Assembly: GCF_000282655.1 (NCBI RefSeq)
Contig: NZ_AKIV01000060.1
Location: forward strand, 1 to 64,000
From: Polaromonas sp. CF318
GTDB taxonomy: Bacteria > Pseudomonadota > Gammaproteobacteria > Burkholderiales > Burkholderiaceae_C
Direction: 5' to 3'
DNA length: 64,000 nt
Part shown: piece by piece, positions 29,646-37,336 of the stretch
How the letters are laid out: each line of letters starts with the position of its first letter
Position numbering within the stretch: position 1 is the first letter of the stretch
Position numbers and translations under genes: made by a program
The notes under the pieces: generated by a model
Told to the model about the DNA's origin: nothing
Seen by the model: the letters and a program-made list of their open reading frames with translations, nothing else
Databases searched by the model: none

Positions 29646-31661
29646 TTATTTGACGGCGGCCGCCGGAATACGCGACCCGGCGCTGGAGGCGGCGGCCTGT
29701 TTCAGGATCGCCGCGCAGTTTTCGTCCTGGCCCGGCCCGGTTTCTATGGTGGCGGCCAGTGCCAGCAAGGGATTGACCACACCCAGCGCGAGCGCGATGC
29801 CGGCGCGACCGGCCAGCGCGCCCTTGTCGGGACCTGCCGACGGGGCCGCGAAAGTGCCGCCGATTTTTAGGGGCGAGCGCAAGCTCAGGATGCTGCGGTC
29901 CTTGGGTGCCGGCTCCAGGACCAGGTCCAGGGTTTCATCGGCCAGGCTGATGTTGCCACGTCCGTTGATCACCGTGTCCGAGGTGTCGAGCACGATGGTC
30001 TTGCTGCTCATCAGTCCCTGCTTGACCTCAAAGGCGGCAGCCGCGCAGCGCAGCTGCACATTGCGGTCGCCGCGCACCAGGAACTTGATGATCTCGCCGC
30101 CGTCCAGGCCCATGAACTCGAGCAGGATGTTGCTGATCTGGCCCTTGCCCATCAGGACGGCCACATCGCCCGAAGACGTGCCCAGCATTTGCGCCAGCGA
30201 ATTGCCGCGTCCCTTGAGGTCGAGCTGGCCGCTCATTTTTCCCAGGCTGCTTTTGGTGGTTTCCACCGCGGGGAAGAGCTGGTTGAGCTGCACGCCGCGC
30301 AGGTCCAGCCGGGCCGCAAAAATCGCCGGCACCACATTGGAATCTATGCGTATGGCGCCGGCCACCGTGCCCCCCGCGATGCCCATCGATATCGGCTCGA
30401 GTTGCAGGGCGCCGCCTGTCAGCTTGACGTGGACGCTGCCCTTGTCCAGCGGCAACACCTGCACATGCCGGATGTCGGCCGCCGAATACACCACGTCGGC
30501 GTTCATGGCCTTGAGCCGGGTGACATCCAGTGTTGCCACGGGCAAGACCTTTCGCGATGCGCGATCCGGTTTGCTGCTTTTCGCCGGCGCGGGTTCATCC
30601 CCGGCTTGGGTAGTCGCCGCCTTCACGGGGGTGGGCCCCGCCGGCGCAGGCAATCCGATCACCGGCGCCAGGTCGGCGAAGTCCAGCAGTTTGGACTGCA
30701 CCTTGCCGGTCAGCAAGGGCACCGGCGCGGACTGGTCGAAATTCAGCGCACCGCTGAGGTCCGAGCTGCCCAGGCGGCCCTGGATCTGGCTAGCGGCCCA
30801 GACCTTGCCGTGCCTGGCGAGTTTGCCGCGCAGTTTGTAAGGCGGCGTGGACGGCAGCACCACGCCCAGCAGCTTGTAGAGTTCCTCGAGGTTGCGGCCC
30901 TGCAGGTCAAAGCTGGCATCCACCCCCGCAAGGTCCGCCAGGTTGGCGATGCTGCCCTTGGCCTTCAGGCTGGTCCTGCCGGCCACCGCATTCACCTCGA
31001 TGGGAAAAGGCGCTTCAAGGTCCTTGCTCAGCTGCAGCACGCCGCCGGTGCGCCCATGGGCGCTGAAGGCTTCGTTTTGCCATTTGCCCGTCGCCTTGTA
31101 GGTGAGGGGCAACTGACCCGTAGCTTCCTGTGCAAGCGAAAAATCCACATGGATGTTGGCGCCCTGCGCCGCCGCCTGGTAGTCCACGCTACCGCCGTCG
31201 ATCAGCAAGGCATCGATGCGCGGAATGGCGCCCTCATCGGAGGTGTCGCGCGCCAGCGCCCAGGTCCGGCGCCCATCGGGCTCCATCTGCAGCCCTATTT
31301 CCGGCGCCGTCAGCGCGATGCGCGGCAACACGACCTTGCCCACCAACAGCGGCAGCAACCTGATGTCGAATTCGGCCGCCTCCGCCTTGACCAGGTAAGG
31401 CTTGCTGGCCCACTCGGGATTGGCAAACTCGACACCGTCGGCCCTGACCGTGACGGTGCGCCCCAGGTGCACCGACAGATGCCGGGTGATTTCAAAGCGC
31501 CGGCCCAGCTGGTCGGAGACATGGCGGTTGATGGGGCCGCGCAGCATATCCCAGGGGAAAAACACCAGTACCAGCACCAGGGCAAGCAGCACGGCGCCTA
31601 TAGCGGCAAGCCACCTTCGCCAGAGGACCGGCGCGGACTGTGGGGTATTCATGGGTGGCAT
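29646..31661 (-). CDS. AsmA-family protein
   Basis: This 671-residue protein has a single N-terminal membrane anchor (about residues 15-35) followed by a long periplasmic beta-rich part typical of AsmA: FFPWDMLRGPINRHVSDQLGRRF at the start (only the first part being the anchor end) and repeated short beta segments to GTSSGDVAVLMGKGQISN near residue 510. AsmA-like proteins are now linked to lipid transport between the two membranes. A low-complexity, alanine/proline/lysine-rich linker near residues 330-365 splits the domain. The gene is convergent with moeB. Its start lies next to the only long non-coding stretch of the window. Confidence 0.88.
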   Translation of the reverse strand: MPPMNTPQSAPVLWRRWLAAIGAVLLALVLVLVFFPWDMLRGPINRHVSDQLGRRFEITRHLSVHLGRTVTVRADGVEFANPEWASKPYLVKAEAAEFDIRLLPLLVGKVVLPRIALTAPEIGLQMEPDGRRTWALARDTSDEGAIPRIDALLIDGGSVDYQAAAQGANIHVDFSLAQEATGQLPLTYKATGKWQNEAFSAHGRTGGVLQLSKDLEAPFPIEVNAVAGRTSLKAKGSIANLADLAGVDASFDLQGRNLEELYKLLGVVLPSTPPYKLRGKLARHGKVWAASQIQGRLGSSDLSGALNFDQSAPVPLLTGKVQSKLLDFADLAPVIGLPAPAGPTPVKAATTQAGDEPAPAKSSKPDRASRKVLPVATLDVTRLKAMNADVVYSAADIRHVQVLPLDKGSVHVKLTGGALQLEPISMGIAGGTVAGAIRIDSNVVPAIFAARLDLRGVQLNQLFPAVETTKSSLGKMSGQLDLKGRGNSLAQMLGTSSGDVAVLMGKGQISNILLEFMGLDGGEIIKFLVRGDRNVQLRCAAAAFEVKQGLMSSKTIVLDTSDTVINGRGNISLADETLDLVLEPAPKDRSILSLRSPLKIGGTFAAPSAGPDKGALAGRAGIALALGVVNPLLALAATIETGPGQDENCAAILKQAAASSAGSRIPAAAVK

Positions 31662-32073
31662 GGAGGATCAGGCCTGCATCAGGAAAGCGCAAGGCACCAG
31701 GTTCGCCGCACAGTGGCCGGGAAGGCGCTGGAAGCACTGGCTAGCATGCGTTTGTCTCCCTGCGTTGTGGTGCCATGCCTGCGCCTGCAAGGGCGCGGGG
31801 CTCCGTTTAGCCCTGCATTCCACTATCGGCCGGATCGCCGCATGGGGCAGTCGGCAGGCACCATGACACACTGTGAGCATGTGCCTACAGCCCGCGTAGT
31901 GTGGCTGAGATGCACACGCAACGCAGCCGTAGGTGGCCTCCTACAAGTGCTGGCCTTGGCCGCTGGCAGAATGGGCCCAGGTTAAAGATACATTAGGAAA
32001 CAAGAGACATTCGCATTTTTGGGACTTTCGTAATACTTCGAAAGCCACGCGGCCTCCTACCTGGACCTGAGCA
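31662..32073. other. 412-nt intergenic region with CCTAC elements
   Basis: No gene is supported in this stretch between the AsmA gene (minus) and the receiver gene (plus). It holds three CCTAC elements: CCTACAG at 31884-31890, GTAGG-N6-CCTAC as a perfect dyad at 31929-31944, and GGCCTCCTAC at 32051-32060. The last shares ten identical bases with 31935-31944. It probably contains the promoters of both flanking genes; no clear -35/-10 pair was seen. Confidence 0.6.
31929..31944. promoter_or_regulatory. Inverted repeat GTAGG-N6-CCTAC, possible operator
   Basis: A perfect 5-bp dyad with a 6-nt spacer lies 130 nt before the start of the receiver gene. Its size suits a dimeric helix-turn-helix regulator such as the LuxR-type protein encoded at 32457. 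The core TCCTAC recurs near other genes of the locus (34602, 37976). Confidence 0.35.
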
Positions 32074-32454
32074 GTGAGACTGAAAACGTACATCGTAGAA
32101 GACAATCCGACCATTCGCGAAAATCTGATTGGGACGCTGGAGGAGTTGGCACGCATTGATGCCGTGGGAACCGCAGACACCGAAAACGAAGGCAAGGCCT
32201 GGCTGGCGGAGAACAGCGAGGACTGGGACCTGGCGATTGTTGACCTGTTTCTCAAACAGGGAAGCGGCCTGGGGGTGCTGGCCGCCTGCAGGGACCGCCC
32301 TTCGCGGCAGAAAGTCGTGGTCTTGAGCAACTATGCCACCGCCGACATTCGCCAGCGCTGCACGCAACTCGGCGTCGACGCAGTCTTCGACAAATCCAAC
32401 GAGATCGACGCCCTGGTGGACTATTGCATCCAGCAGAGCGCCGCCGCCGATTGA
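32074..32454 (+). CDS. Single-domain (receiver-only) response regulator
   Basis: This 126-residue protein is a bare CheY-like receiver. The acidic pair is E9/D10 (VEDN), the phospho-accepting aspartate is D57 (LAIVDLFL), the switch serine is S85 (VVVLSNYA), and the conserved lysine is K107 (VFDKSNE), so all key positions are filled. It starts with GTG at 32074; no better start is present. It has no output domain and must act through a partner, for instance by competing for the kinase at 33216 or binding the regulator at 32457. It lies tail to tail with that regulator, only 2 nt apart. Confidence 0.9.
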   Translation: MRLKTYIVEDNPTIRENLIGTLEELARIDAVGTADTENEGKAWLAENSEDWDLAIVDLFLKQGSGLGVLAACRDRPSRQKVVVLSNYATADIRQRCTQLGVDAVFDKSNEIDALVDYCIQQSAAAD

Positions 32455-32456
32455 AC

Positions 32457-33089
32457 TCAATCAATCAGCTTGTTCTTGAGCGCGTAGTAAGTCAGGTCGC
32501 TGTTCGAGGAAAGGCTCATCTTCTCCATCACACGGGTACGGTAGGTGCTCACCGTTTTCACGCTCAGCGACAACGCCTTGGCGATGTCGCCCGCCGTCTC
32601 GCCTTTTGCCAGTTTGAGGAACACCTGGAACTCCCGCTCGGACAGCTGCTCGTGGGAGGCAACGTCATTGGGCCGGTTCAGCTGCTGAGCCAGCAACTCC
32701 GCCACCGCCGGGGTGATGTAGCGCTTGCCCAGCGAGATCACGCGGATCGCGTCGACAATTTCGGAAGGGTCGCACTCCTTGTTGAGGTAGCCGCTGGCGC
32801 CCTGGCGGATCAGGTTGACCGCATAGTGCTCCTCGGGATAGCCGCTGAGAATGAGAATGCCGACATCGGGCGCCTTCGCGCGGATCATGGCCAGCGCGTC
32901 AATGCCGCTTTGGCCCGGCATGGACAAATCCATGACGAGGATGTCGAGTTCGACATTGCGAACCAGGTCAATGGCCTCGCGGCCGCTGCCGGCCTCGCCG
33001 ACAACGCGCAAGTCGACCTGGTCCGAGAAAAACTGCTTGAGCCCCGAACGCACAATGGCGTGGTCGTCCACAATTCCGATTTTGATCAT
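32457..33089 (-). CDS. NarL/FixJ-type response regulator
   Basis: This 210-residue regulator has a receiver domain (VDDH near residues 8-11, phospho-aspartate in ILVMDLSMPG at about residue 54, lysine in YLNKEC) and a C-terminal LuxR-type helix-turn-helix (LSEREFQVFLKLAKGETAGDIAKAL followed by SLSVKTVSTYRTRVMEKM, here in two pieces). It is divergent from the CHASE3 histidine kinase across 126 nt, so the two form a natural two-component pair. Likely targets are the flanking stress genes, whose upstream regions share a TCCTAC element; this is an inference. Confidence 0.95.
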   Translation of the reverse strand: MIKIGIVDDHAIVRSGLKQFFSDQVDLRVVGEAGSGREAIDLVRNVELDILVMDLSMPGQSGIDALAMIRAKAPDVGILILSGYPEEHYAVNLIRQGASGYLNKECDPSEIVDAIRVISLGKRYITPAVAELLAQQLNRPNDVASHEQLSEREFQVFLKLAKGETAGDIAKALSLSVKTVSTYRTRVMEKMSLSSNSDLTYYALKNKLID

Positions 33090-33203
33090 GTCGCTGTCTT
33101 CCTATAAAGCTGCAAGCCGGCAACGCCGTGAAAAGAGCCTTGAACTGGCGCCTGCTTTAATTTTCAGCACCCATTATTGACGAATTCTTCACCGAAGTAC
33201 CAA

Positions 33204-33209
33204 ACGGAG
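33204..33209 (+). promoter_or_regulatory. Shine-Dalgarno that fixes the kinase start
   Basis: ACGGAG lies 6 nt before a GTG at 33216. This makes GTG the likely start of the histidine kinase, in place of a TTG at 33177 that has no such leader. Confidence 0.6.
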
Positions 33210-33215
33210 TTTGCC

Positions 33216-34556
33216 GTGAAAGCATTTGCGATACCCAGAATGGCCATCAGCCTGCCTTTGGCGGTGCTGGCCGCCGCCTTCCTCATCTTCATCAATGAGG
33301 CGAGTTTCCGCAAGTCTACCGAAGCGGCGGCCAGCATTGAAGAGGCGCAGCAGACCCGCGGCGCCATCAACAAGCTTCTGCAGCATATGCTGGACGCGGA
33401 AACCGGCCAGCGGGGCTACCTGCTGACGGGGGACGCGCGCTACCTGGAGCCCTACAACGCCGCGCTGGCCGACATCGACCACAACCTGGACACGCTGCGC
33501 CAGCTGTTCACGCCCTACCGGGAACAGCTCGCGGAGTTCGGCCAGATGTCGCGGCACGTTTCCCGCAAGCTGGCCGAAATGGACCTGAGCGTTCGCATGC
33601 GCAAGGAGGGCAATGAGGACGCCTGGAAGTTCGTGCTGACCACGGACGTCGGCAAGGAACACATGGAGGCCATCCGCGAGCAGTCCGCTAGGCTGGCCGC
33701 CGGCAGCGTCAGCAAAATGGAGCAGGGGCAGGACCAGATCCGGCGCTCGCTGCAGCTGTCGCGCATCGGGGTAGCCACCGTGGCGCTGGCGGGCTTGCTG
33801 GCCTTCTACATGTACCTGCTGCAGACCAAGGCCTTGCTGGCCTCCGGCCGGCGCGAGCAGGAATCCCTGCAGCGCGAACGCGACTTCCTCGAGGTGCAGG
33901 TGCGTGAACGCACCGCCAACCTGGCCGAGCTGGCCACCCACCTGCAGAATGTGCGCGAGGACGAACGCGGCCACCTGGCTCGCGAACTGCACGACGAGCT
34001 GGGCGCGCTGCTGACCGCGGCCAAGCTCGACGTGGCGCGTTTGAAGTCGCGCCTGGCGGGCAGCATGCCGGAAGCGGTGGAGAGGCTCACGCACCTGACC
34101 AACACGCTCAACAGCGGCATCGCACTCAAGCGGCGCATCGTGGAAGATTTGCGCCCGTCCTCGCTGTCACACCTGGGCCTGGTGGCCTCGCTGGAAATCC
34201 TGGGGCGGGAGTTCGAGGAACGCTCGGGCCTGACCATCACCACCGACCTGGAGCCCGTCGAGCTCGGCGGTTCCGCGCAGCTGACCGTCTACCGCCTGGT
34301 GCAGGAGTCGCTGACCAACATCGGCAAATACGCGGAAGCCAAGCAGGCCGAGATCAGCCTGCATAACTTCGACAGCTACATCACCGTCGAGGTCAAGGAC
34401 AACGGCAAGGGTTTCAAGGTCGGCAGCGTGGGCGCGGGAAGCCATGGGCTGGCCGGCATGCGGCATCGCGTGGAAGCGGCGGGCGGCCGCCTCACCGTCA
34501 CCAGCGCCGAAGGTGAGGGTACGCGCATTTCCGCGGTGCTGCCGAAGACGCGTTGA
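33216..34556 (+). CDS. CHASE3-domain sensor histidine kinase (HisKA_3 type)
   Basis: This 446-residue inner-membrane kinase has a first membrane helix ([18 protein letters not shown]), an extracytoplasmic CHASE3 sensor (about residues 30-165, with QRGYLLTGDARYLEPY), a second helix (VATVALAGLLAFYMYLL), a coiled coil, and a HisKA_3 dimerisation domain with the phospho-histidine in LARELHDELGALL. The ATPase domain has the N-box VQESLTNIGKYA, the G1 box VKDNGKGF and a GSHGLAGMRHR G2 region. HisKA_3 kinases pair with NarL-type regulators, which fits the divergent gene at 32457. The GTG start at 33216 is supported by a good Shine-Dalgarno. Confidence 0.94.
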   Translation: MKAFAIPRMAISLPLAVLAAAFLIFINEASFRKSTEAAASIEEAQQTRGAINKLLQHMLDAETGQRGYLLTGDARYLEPYNAALADIDHNLDTLRQLFTPYREQLAEFGQMSRHVSRKLAEMDLSVRMRKEGNEDAWKFVLTTDVGKEHMEAIREQSARLAAGSVSKMEQGQDQIRRSLQLSRIGVATVALAGLLAFYMYLLQTKALLASGRREQESLQRERDFLEVQVRERTANLAELATHLQNVREDERGHLARELHDELGALLTAAKLDVARLKSRLAGSMPEAVERLTHLTNTLNSGIALKRRIVEDLRPSSLSHLGLVASLEILGREFEERSGLTITTDLEPVELGGSAQLTVYRLVQESLTNIGKYAEAKQAEISLHNFDSYITVEVKDNGKGFKVGSVGAGSHGLAGMRHRVEAAGGRLTVTSAEGEGTRISAVLPKTR

Positions 34557-34601
34557 CATGCGCGCGCGCCTCGCGAACGGCGTAACAAAATGTCGGCCCC
34601 C

Positions 34602-34607
34602 TCCTAC
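34602..34607 (+). promoter_or_regulatory. TCCTAC element upstream of DUF1328 gene
   Basis: TCCTAC lies in a CCCTCCTACAGGG context and ends exactly 133 nt before the DUF1328 start codon. The same hexamer is at the same distance from the second BON gene. It may be a regulator-binding site. Confidence 0.35.
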
Positions 34608-34727
34608 AGGGCGTGGCCATTCGAACTGACACAGGCACACGTCCGCAGCCGATGAGACCATCCCGGGACGTTCTCTAAGCTTGGCTCAAGGCCGCTTCAA
34701 TCGAAGCATGGGCCATCCACCCGGAGC

Positions 34728-34733
34728 AAGGAG
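34728..34733 (+). promoter_or_regulatory. Strong Shine-Dalgarno of DUF1328 gene
   Basis: AAGGAG stands six nt before the ATG at 34740 and supports translation of the 54-residue frame. Confidence 0.7.
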
Positions 34734-34739
34734 CCTCAG

Positions 34740-34904
34740 ATGTTGCACTATTCCGTCGTTTTTCTCGTGATCGCGCTGATCGCCGCCGTGTTCGGTTTCG
34801 GCGGCATCGCGGCCGGCGCCGTCGAGATCGCCAAGATCCTGTTTTTCATTTTTGCCGTGATGGCCGTCGTCAGTTTTGTCATCAGCCTGCTGCGCAAGAA
34901 CTGA
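34740..34904 (+). CDS. DUF1328 small membrane protein (YtjA-like)
   Basis: This 54-residue protein begins [20 protein letters not shown] and has two hydrophobic helices separated by a short [11 protein letters not shown] turn, ending in LLRKN. This is the DUF1328/YtjA pattern, a family of tiny inner-membrane proteins of unknown role that are often induced by stress. An AAGGAG Shine-Dalgarno six nt upstream and a terminator 35 nt after the stop support a real, separately transcribed gene. It comes after the kinase gene, 183 nt away, and probably has its own promoter in that gap. Confidence 0.9.
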   Translation: MLHYSVVFLVIALIAAVFGFGGIAAGAVEIAKILFFIFAVMAVVSFVISLLRKN

Positions 34905-34938
34905 CAGCCCCGCCTTTCGCCGAAGGCCTCCCGCATGA

Positions 34939-34970
34939 GCCGCGTCACCCGGTGACCCGGCTTTTATTTT
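34939..34970 (+). terminator. Intrinsic terminator after DUF1328 gene
   Basis: A stem made of GCCG...CGGC and TCACC...GGTGA with a single-base apex offset (34939-34961) is followed by TTTTATTTT. It separates the DUF1328 gene from the DUF883 operon. Confidence 0.65.
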
Positions 34971-35013
34971 CCCTTCTTCTTTTCAATGCTCCCTCAACCC
35001 ACCAAGGACCGCC

Positions 35014-35400
35014 ATGACCCCCCAGACCGCCACCAACACCGCACGCCAAGCCTCCGATGAGCTGCTGCAGACCGCCGAGAAAACCGTGGCCAGCACCCGC
35101 AGCTATGCCAACGAGGCCCTCGACAAGGCCGAAAGCAAGGTACGCGACCTGCGAGGCAGCGTCGACCCCGTGGTCGACATGCTGGCCTCCAAGGCCCAGC
35201 ACCTGGCGCGCCAGAGCCTGGACATCGCCGCCGAAGCCAAGGACCGCGCGCAGCGCTCGCTGTCCAACGCGACGGCCGCCACCTCGCGCTATGTCGCCGA
35301 CCAGCCCCTGCGCTCCGTGCTGATCGCCGCGGCCGTGGGCGCGGGCGTCGCGCTGCTGATTTCCTCGGCACGCCACCACCGCCAGCAGAACCGCTACTGA
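35014..35400 (+). CDS. DUF883 family protein (YqjD/ElaB-like)
   Basis: This 128-residue protein has a long amphipathic, alanine/lysine/glutamate-rich helix (about residues 10-95) and a C-terminal membrane helix (VLIAAAVGAGVALLISSA) followed by a short basic tail. This is the DUF883/YqjD architecture; E. coli YqjD and ElaB are stationary-phase inner-membrane proteins that can bind ribosomes. It is the first of four closely spaced genes (35014-36836), which suggests a single operon, and is followed by a YqjE-like gene, as in enterobacteria. Confidence 0.85.
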   Translation: MTPQTATNTARQASDELLQTAEKTVASTRSYANEALDKAESKVRDLRGSVDPVVDMLASKAQHLARQSLDIAAEAKDRAQRSLSNATAATSRYVADQPLRSVLIAAAVGAGVALLISSARHHRQQNRY

Positions 35401-35435
35401 GCCACCGCGACAGAGACCACCAAGACCACTCCGCC

Positions 35436-35801
35436 ATGCTCCATCCCCTTTTTTCCACCATCGTGCAGCGGCCCGACCTGGTCGTGGATCACCTGTCGGC
35501 CTATGCGGCGCTGTTCCAGGAAGAAGCTTCCGAGGCCAGCGCCGAATTGCTGGCGCGCGTGGTGGCCTGGGCCGCGGCGATTGTGGCGGCCGCGGTCTTC
35601 CTGGGCCTGGCCGGTACCGCCGTGATGCTGGGAATGCTGCACAACCAGTTCCATTGGGCGCTGGTGGTGGTGCCGGGCATCGCGCTGGCCATCCTGGTGC
35701 TGGCCATGCTGCGGGCGCGCAAGCCTTTCGCCGCGGAACGCTTTCCCGAACTGAAGGCGCAGATCGACAGTGACGCCCGTGCCTTGCGCATGGCCGCCTG
35801 A
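35436..35801 (+). CDS. Phage holin family / YqjE-like membrane protein
   Basis: This 121-residue protein has two membrane helices (WAAAIVAAAVFLGLAGTAVML and ALVVVPGIALAILVLAML) flanked by charged helices, matching the phage-holin-like/YqjE families. Its partner YqjD-like gene lies 35 nt upstream and no phage gene is near, so a role as a cellular stress-linked membrane protein is more likely than lysis. The function is unknown. An unrecognised gene begins 22 nt downstream. Confidence 0.78.
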   Translation: MLHPLFSTIVQRPDLVVDHLSAYAALFQEEASEASAELLARVVAWAAAIVAAAVFLGLAGTAVMLGMLHNQFHWALVVVPGIALAILVLAMLRARKPFAAERFPELKAQIDSDARALRMAA

Positions 35802-35823
35802 ACAGCGTCACCCATACCGCGCC

Positions 35824-36279
35824 ATGACATCCCTCGCTCAACTCACCCAGCCCACGCCGCAGGAAAGGCTGGCCAGCAGCCGCAAGGCCATCGTCAGGCA
35901 CATGAGCCGCGACAAGCTGTCCCATGACGAGCCGGAACAGTCCGCGCGGCACGGTGATGAAGGCCCGTCGCATGCCGAAGGCGGCAGTTGGGGCTTCATC
36001 AAACACGCACTGGGCGCCTGGTGGCAGCACCACCCCGTGAGCGCCGCACTCAACCTGGTACGGCCCGTGCTCGGGGAGTACGCCAGGGAAAAACCGCTGC
36101 AGTTGCTGGGCATCGCCGCCTTGGCGGGCGCCGCGGCCGTGGCTTTCAAGCCCTGGCGGCTGGTATCCCTGGGCAGCGTGCTGCTGGCCACGCTCAAGTC
36201 GTCGGAGATCTCCGGTGCCCTGCTGTCCATGCTTTCCCGTCCGGCGCAGGACAACGAGCAGACGCAAAGGACACCATGA
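35824..36279 (+). CDS. Conserved-looking protein of unknown function in YqjDE-type operon
   Basis: I do not recognise this 151-residue protein. Its first ~75 residues are hydrophilic (RKAIVRHMSRDKLSHDEPEQ is representative). A tryptophan-containing segment (ALGAWWQHHPVSAALNLV) and two moderately hydrophobic helices follow (LQLLGIAALAGAAAVAF and LVSLGSVLLATL), with a polar tail at the end. It therefore probably sits in the inner membrane with a cytoplasmic N-terminus. It overlaps the ferritin-like gene by 4 nt (ATGA) and follows the holin-like gene by 22 nt, so it is in the same operon. It occupies the place of yqjK in enterobacteria, but I see no YqjK resemblance that I would defend. Confidence 0.75.
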   Translation: MTSLAQLTQPTPQERLASSRKAIVRHMSRDKLSHDEPEQSARHGDEGPSHAEGGSWGFIKHALGAWWQHHPVSAALNLVRPVLGEYAREKPLQLLGIAALAGAAAVAFKPWRLVSLGSVLLATLKSSEISGALLSMLSRPAQDNEQTQRTP

Positions 36280-36836
36280 ACACGCCCGTCATTTCCAAAC
36301 GCCCTACCGCAACTTCCGGCGAACTGGTGCTTGACGAAACCGGCCTGGATGCGGCCCGCAAGAGCCTGGCCGACGGCGCCATCACACCGGCCTACGGTCC
36401 GCACCGCGACGCCATCGTGAAGCTGCTCAACGACGCCCTCGCGACGGAACTGGTCTGTGTGCTGCGCTACAAGCGCCACTATTTCATGGCCGGCGGCCTG
36501 TCCTCACCCGCCATCGCGGATGAATTCCTGGTGCACGCGAATGAGGAATCCGGGCACGCGGACCGCATCGCCCGGCGCATCGTGCAACTGGGCGGCGAGC
36601 CCGATTTTTCACCCGGCACGCTGCAGCAGCGCAGCCATGCCGACTACGACGAATCCAACGACCTCAAGACCATGGTGCGCGTCAACCTGGTCGCCGAGCG
36701 CATCGCGGTGGAGATCTACCGCCAGATGATCGCGCTGATCGGCGACAAGGACCCGACGACGCGGCGCATGCTCGAGGACGTTCTTGCCGACGAGGAAGAA
36801 CATGCCGACGAACTCAAGGACTGGCTCGAAAAATAA
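36276..36836 (+). CDS. Ferritin-like (bacterioferritin-type) protein
   Basis: This 186-residue protein has a ferritin-like four-helix bundle. Candidate iron ligands are in ATELVCVLRYKRHYF, ANEESGHADRIARRI (ExxH), VAERIAVEIYRQM and DEEEHADELKDWL (ExxH). A 45-residue N-terminal extension precedes the bundle, longer than in classical bacterioferritin. A heme-ligand methionine is not obvious. It likely oxidises or stores iron, or protects DNA during oxidative stress. It is the last gene of the DUF883-holin-unknown operon, overlaps its upstream neighbour by 4 nt, and is followed by a terminator. Confidence 0.85.
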   Translation: MNTPVISKRPTATSGELVLDETGLDAARKSLADGAITPAYGPHRDAIVKLLNDALATELVCVLRYKRHYFMAGGLSSPAIADEFLVHANEESGHADRIARRIVQLGGEPDFSPGTLQQRSHADYDESNDLKTMVRVNLVAERIAVEIYRQMIALIGDKDPTTRRMLEDVLADEEEHADELKDWLEK

Positions 36837-36849
36837 ACCATGACCGCAG

Positions 36850-36886
36850 GCCTGTGGGCGTGGTGCCGTTCACAGGCAGGCTTTTT
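36850..36886 (+). terminator. Intrinsic terminator after ferritin-like gene
   Basis: A 7-bp stem (GCCTGTG with CACAGGC) and a 14-nt loop are followed by AGG and a CTTTTTC tract. It ends the operon that began at 35014. Confidence 0.55.
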
Positions 36887-36930
36887 CAACCCTGCACCAA
36901 AACCATGAAATCAACACAAGAGGAAACAAT

Positions 36931-37245
36931 ATGAAATACGCTCGCGCAATTGCATTCGCCGCCCTGGCAGGCATCACCATCATTGGCAGCGGCTGCGCTG
37001 TCGGGCGTGGCCAGGAAACTGCCGGCGCCTATGTCGACGACGCCGCCATCACAACGTCCGTGAAGGCGAAATTCGTCGAGGACAAAACCGTGGCGGCCAC
37101 CTCCATCAAGGTGGAAACGCTCAACGGCACCGTCCAGCTGTCCGGCTTCGCCAAATCCGCCGCGGAAAAGGCCCAGGCTGAAAACATCGCCCGCAACGTG
37201 AAGAACGTCAAGGCTGTTCGCAACGACATCGTCGTTCGCCCGTAA
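36931..37245 (+). CDS. BON-domain lipoprotein
   Basis: This 104-residue protein has a lipoprotein signal ending in the lipobox IGSGC at about residue 22 and one BON domain (VDDAAITTSVKAKFVEDKTV...LNGTVQLSGFAKS...NVKAVRNDI). BON domains bind phospholipid surfaces and are found in osmotic-stress proteins such as OsmY. A good AGAGGA Shine-Dalgarno precedes the ATG. It has its own likely promoter after the ferritin terminator and converges with the other BON gene on a shared bidirectional terminator. Confidence 0.9.
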   Translation: MKYARAIAFAALAGITIIGSGCAVGRGQETAGAYVDDAAITTSVKAKFVEDKTVAATSIKVETLNGTVQLSGFAKSAAEKAQAENIARNVKNVKAVRNDIVVRP

Positions 37246-37279
37246 ACGGTCAGGCCCTATGCCACCGCAAGGTGGCTGG

Positions 37280-37315
37280 AAAAGGCAGGCATGGGATTCC
37301 CGTGGCCTGCCTTTT
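37280..37315. terminator. Bidirectional terminator between two BON genes
   Basis: A perfect 11-bp inverted repeat (AAAAGGCAGGC with GCCTGCCTTTT, 14-nt loop) gives a U-tail on both strands and lies between the convergent BON genes. Confidence 0.8.
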
Positions 37316-37336
37316 GCACGTCCGGGCTCGCGGCCT

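Noticed and set aside
31662-32073. Small protein-coding gene in the 412-nt gap
   Set aside because: Short frames exist on both strands, but none has a Shine-Dalgarno or a recognisable sequence, and the CCTAC elements indicate a regulatory region.
35436-35801. Prophage remnant, suggested by the holin-like protein
   Set aside because: No phage structural, lysis or integrase gene is nearby. The neighbour is a DUF883/YqjD-like gene, which points to the cellular YqjE-type family.
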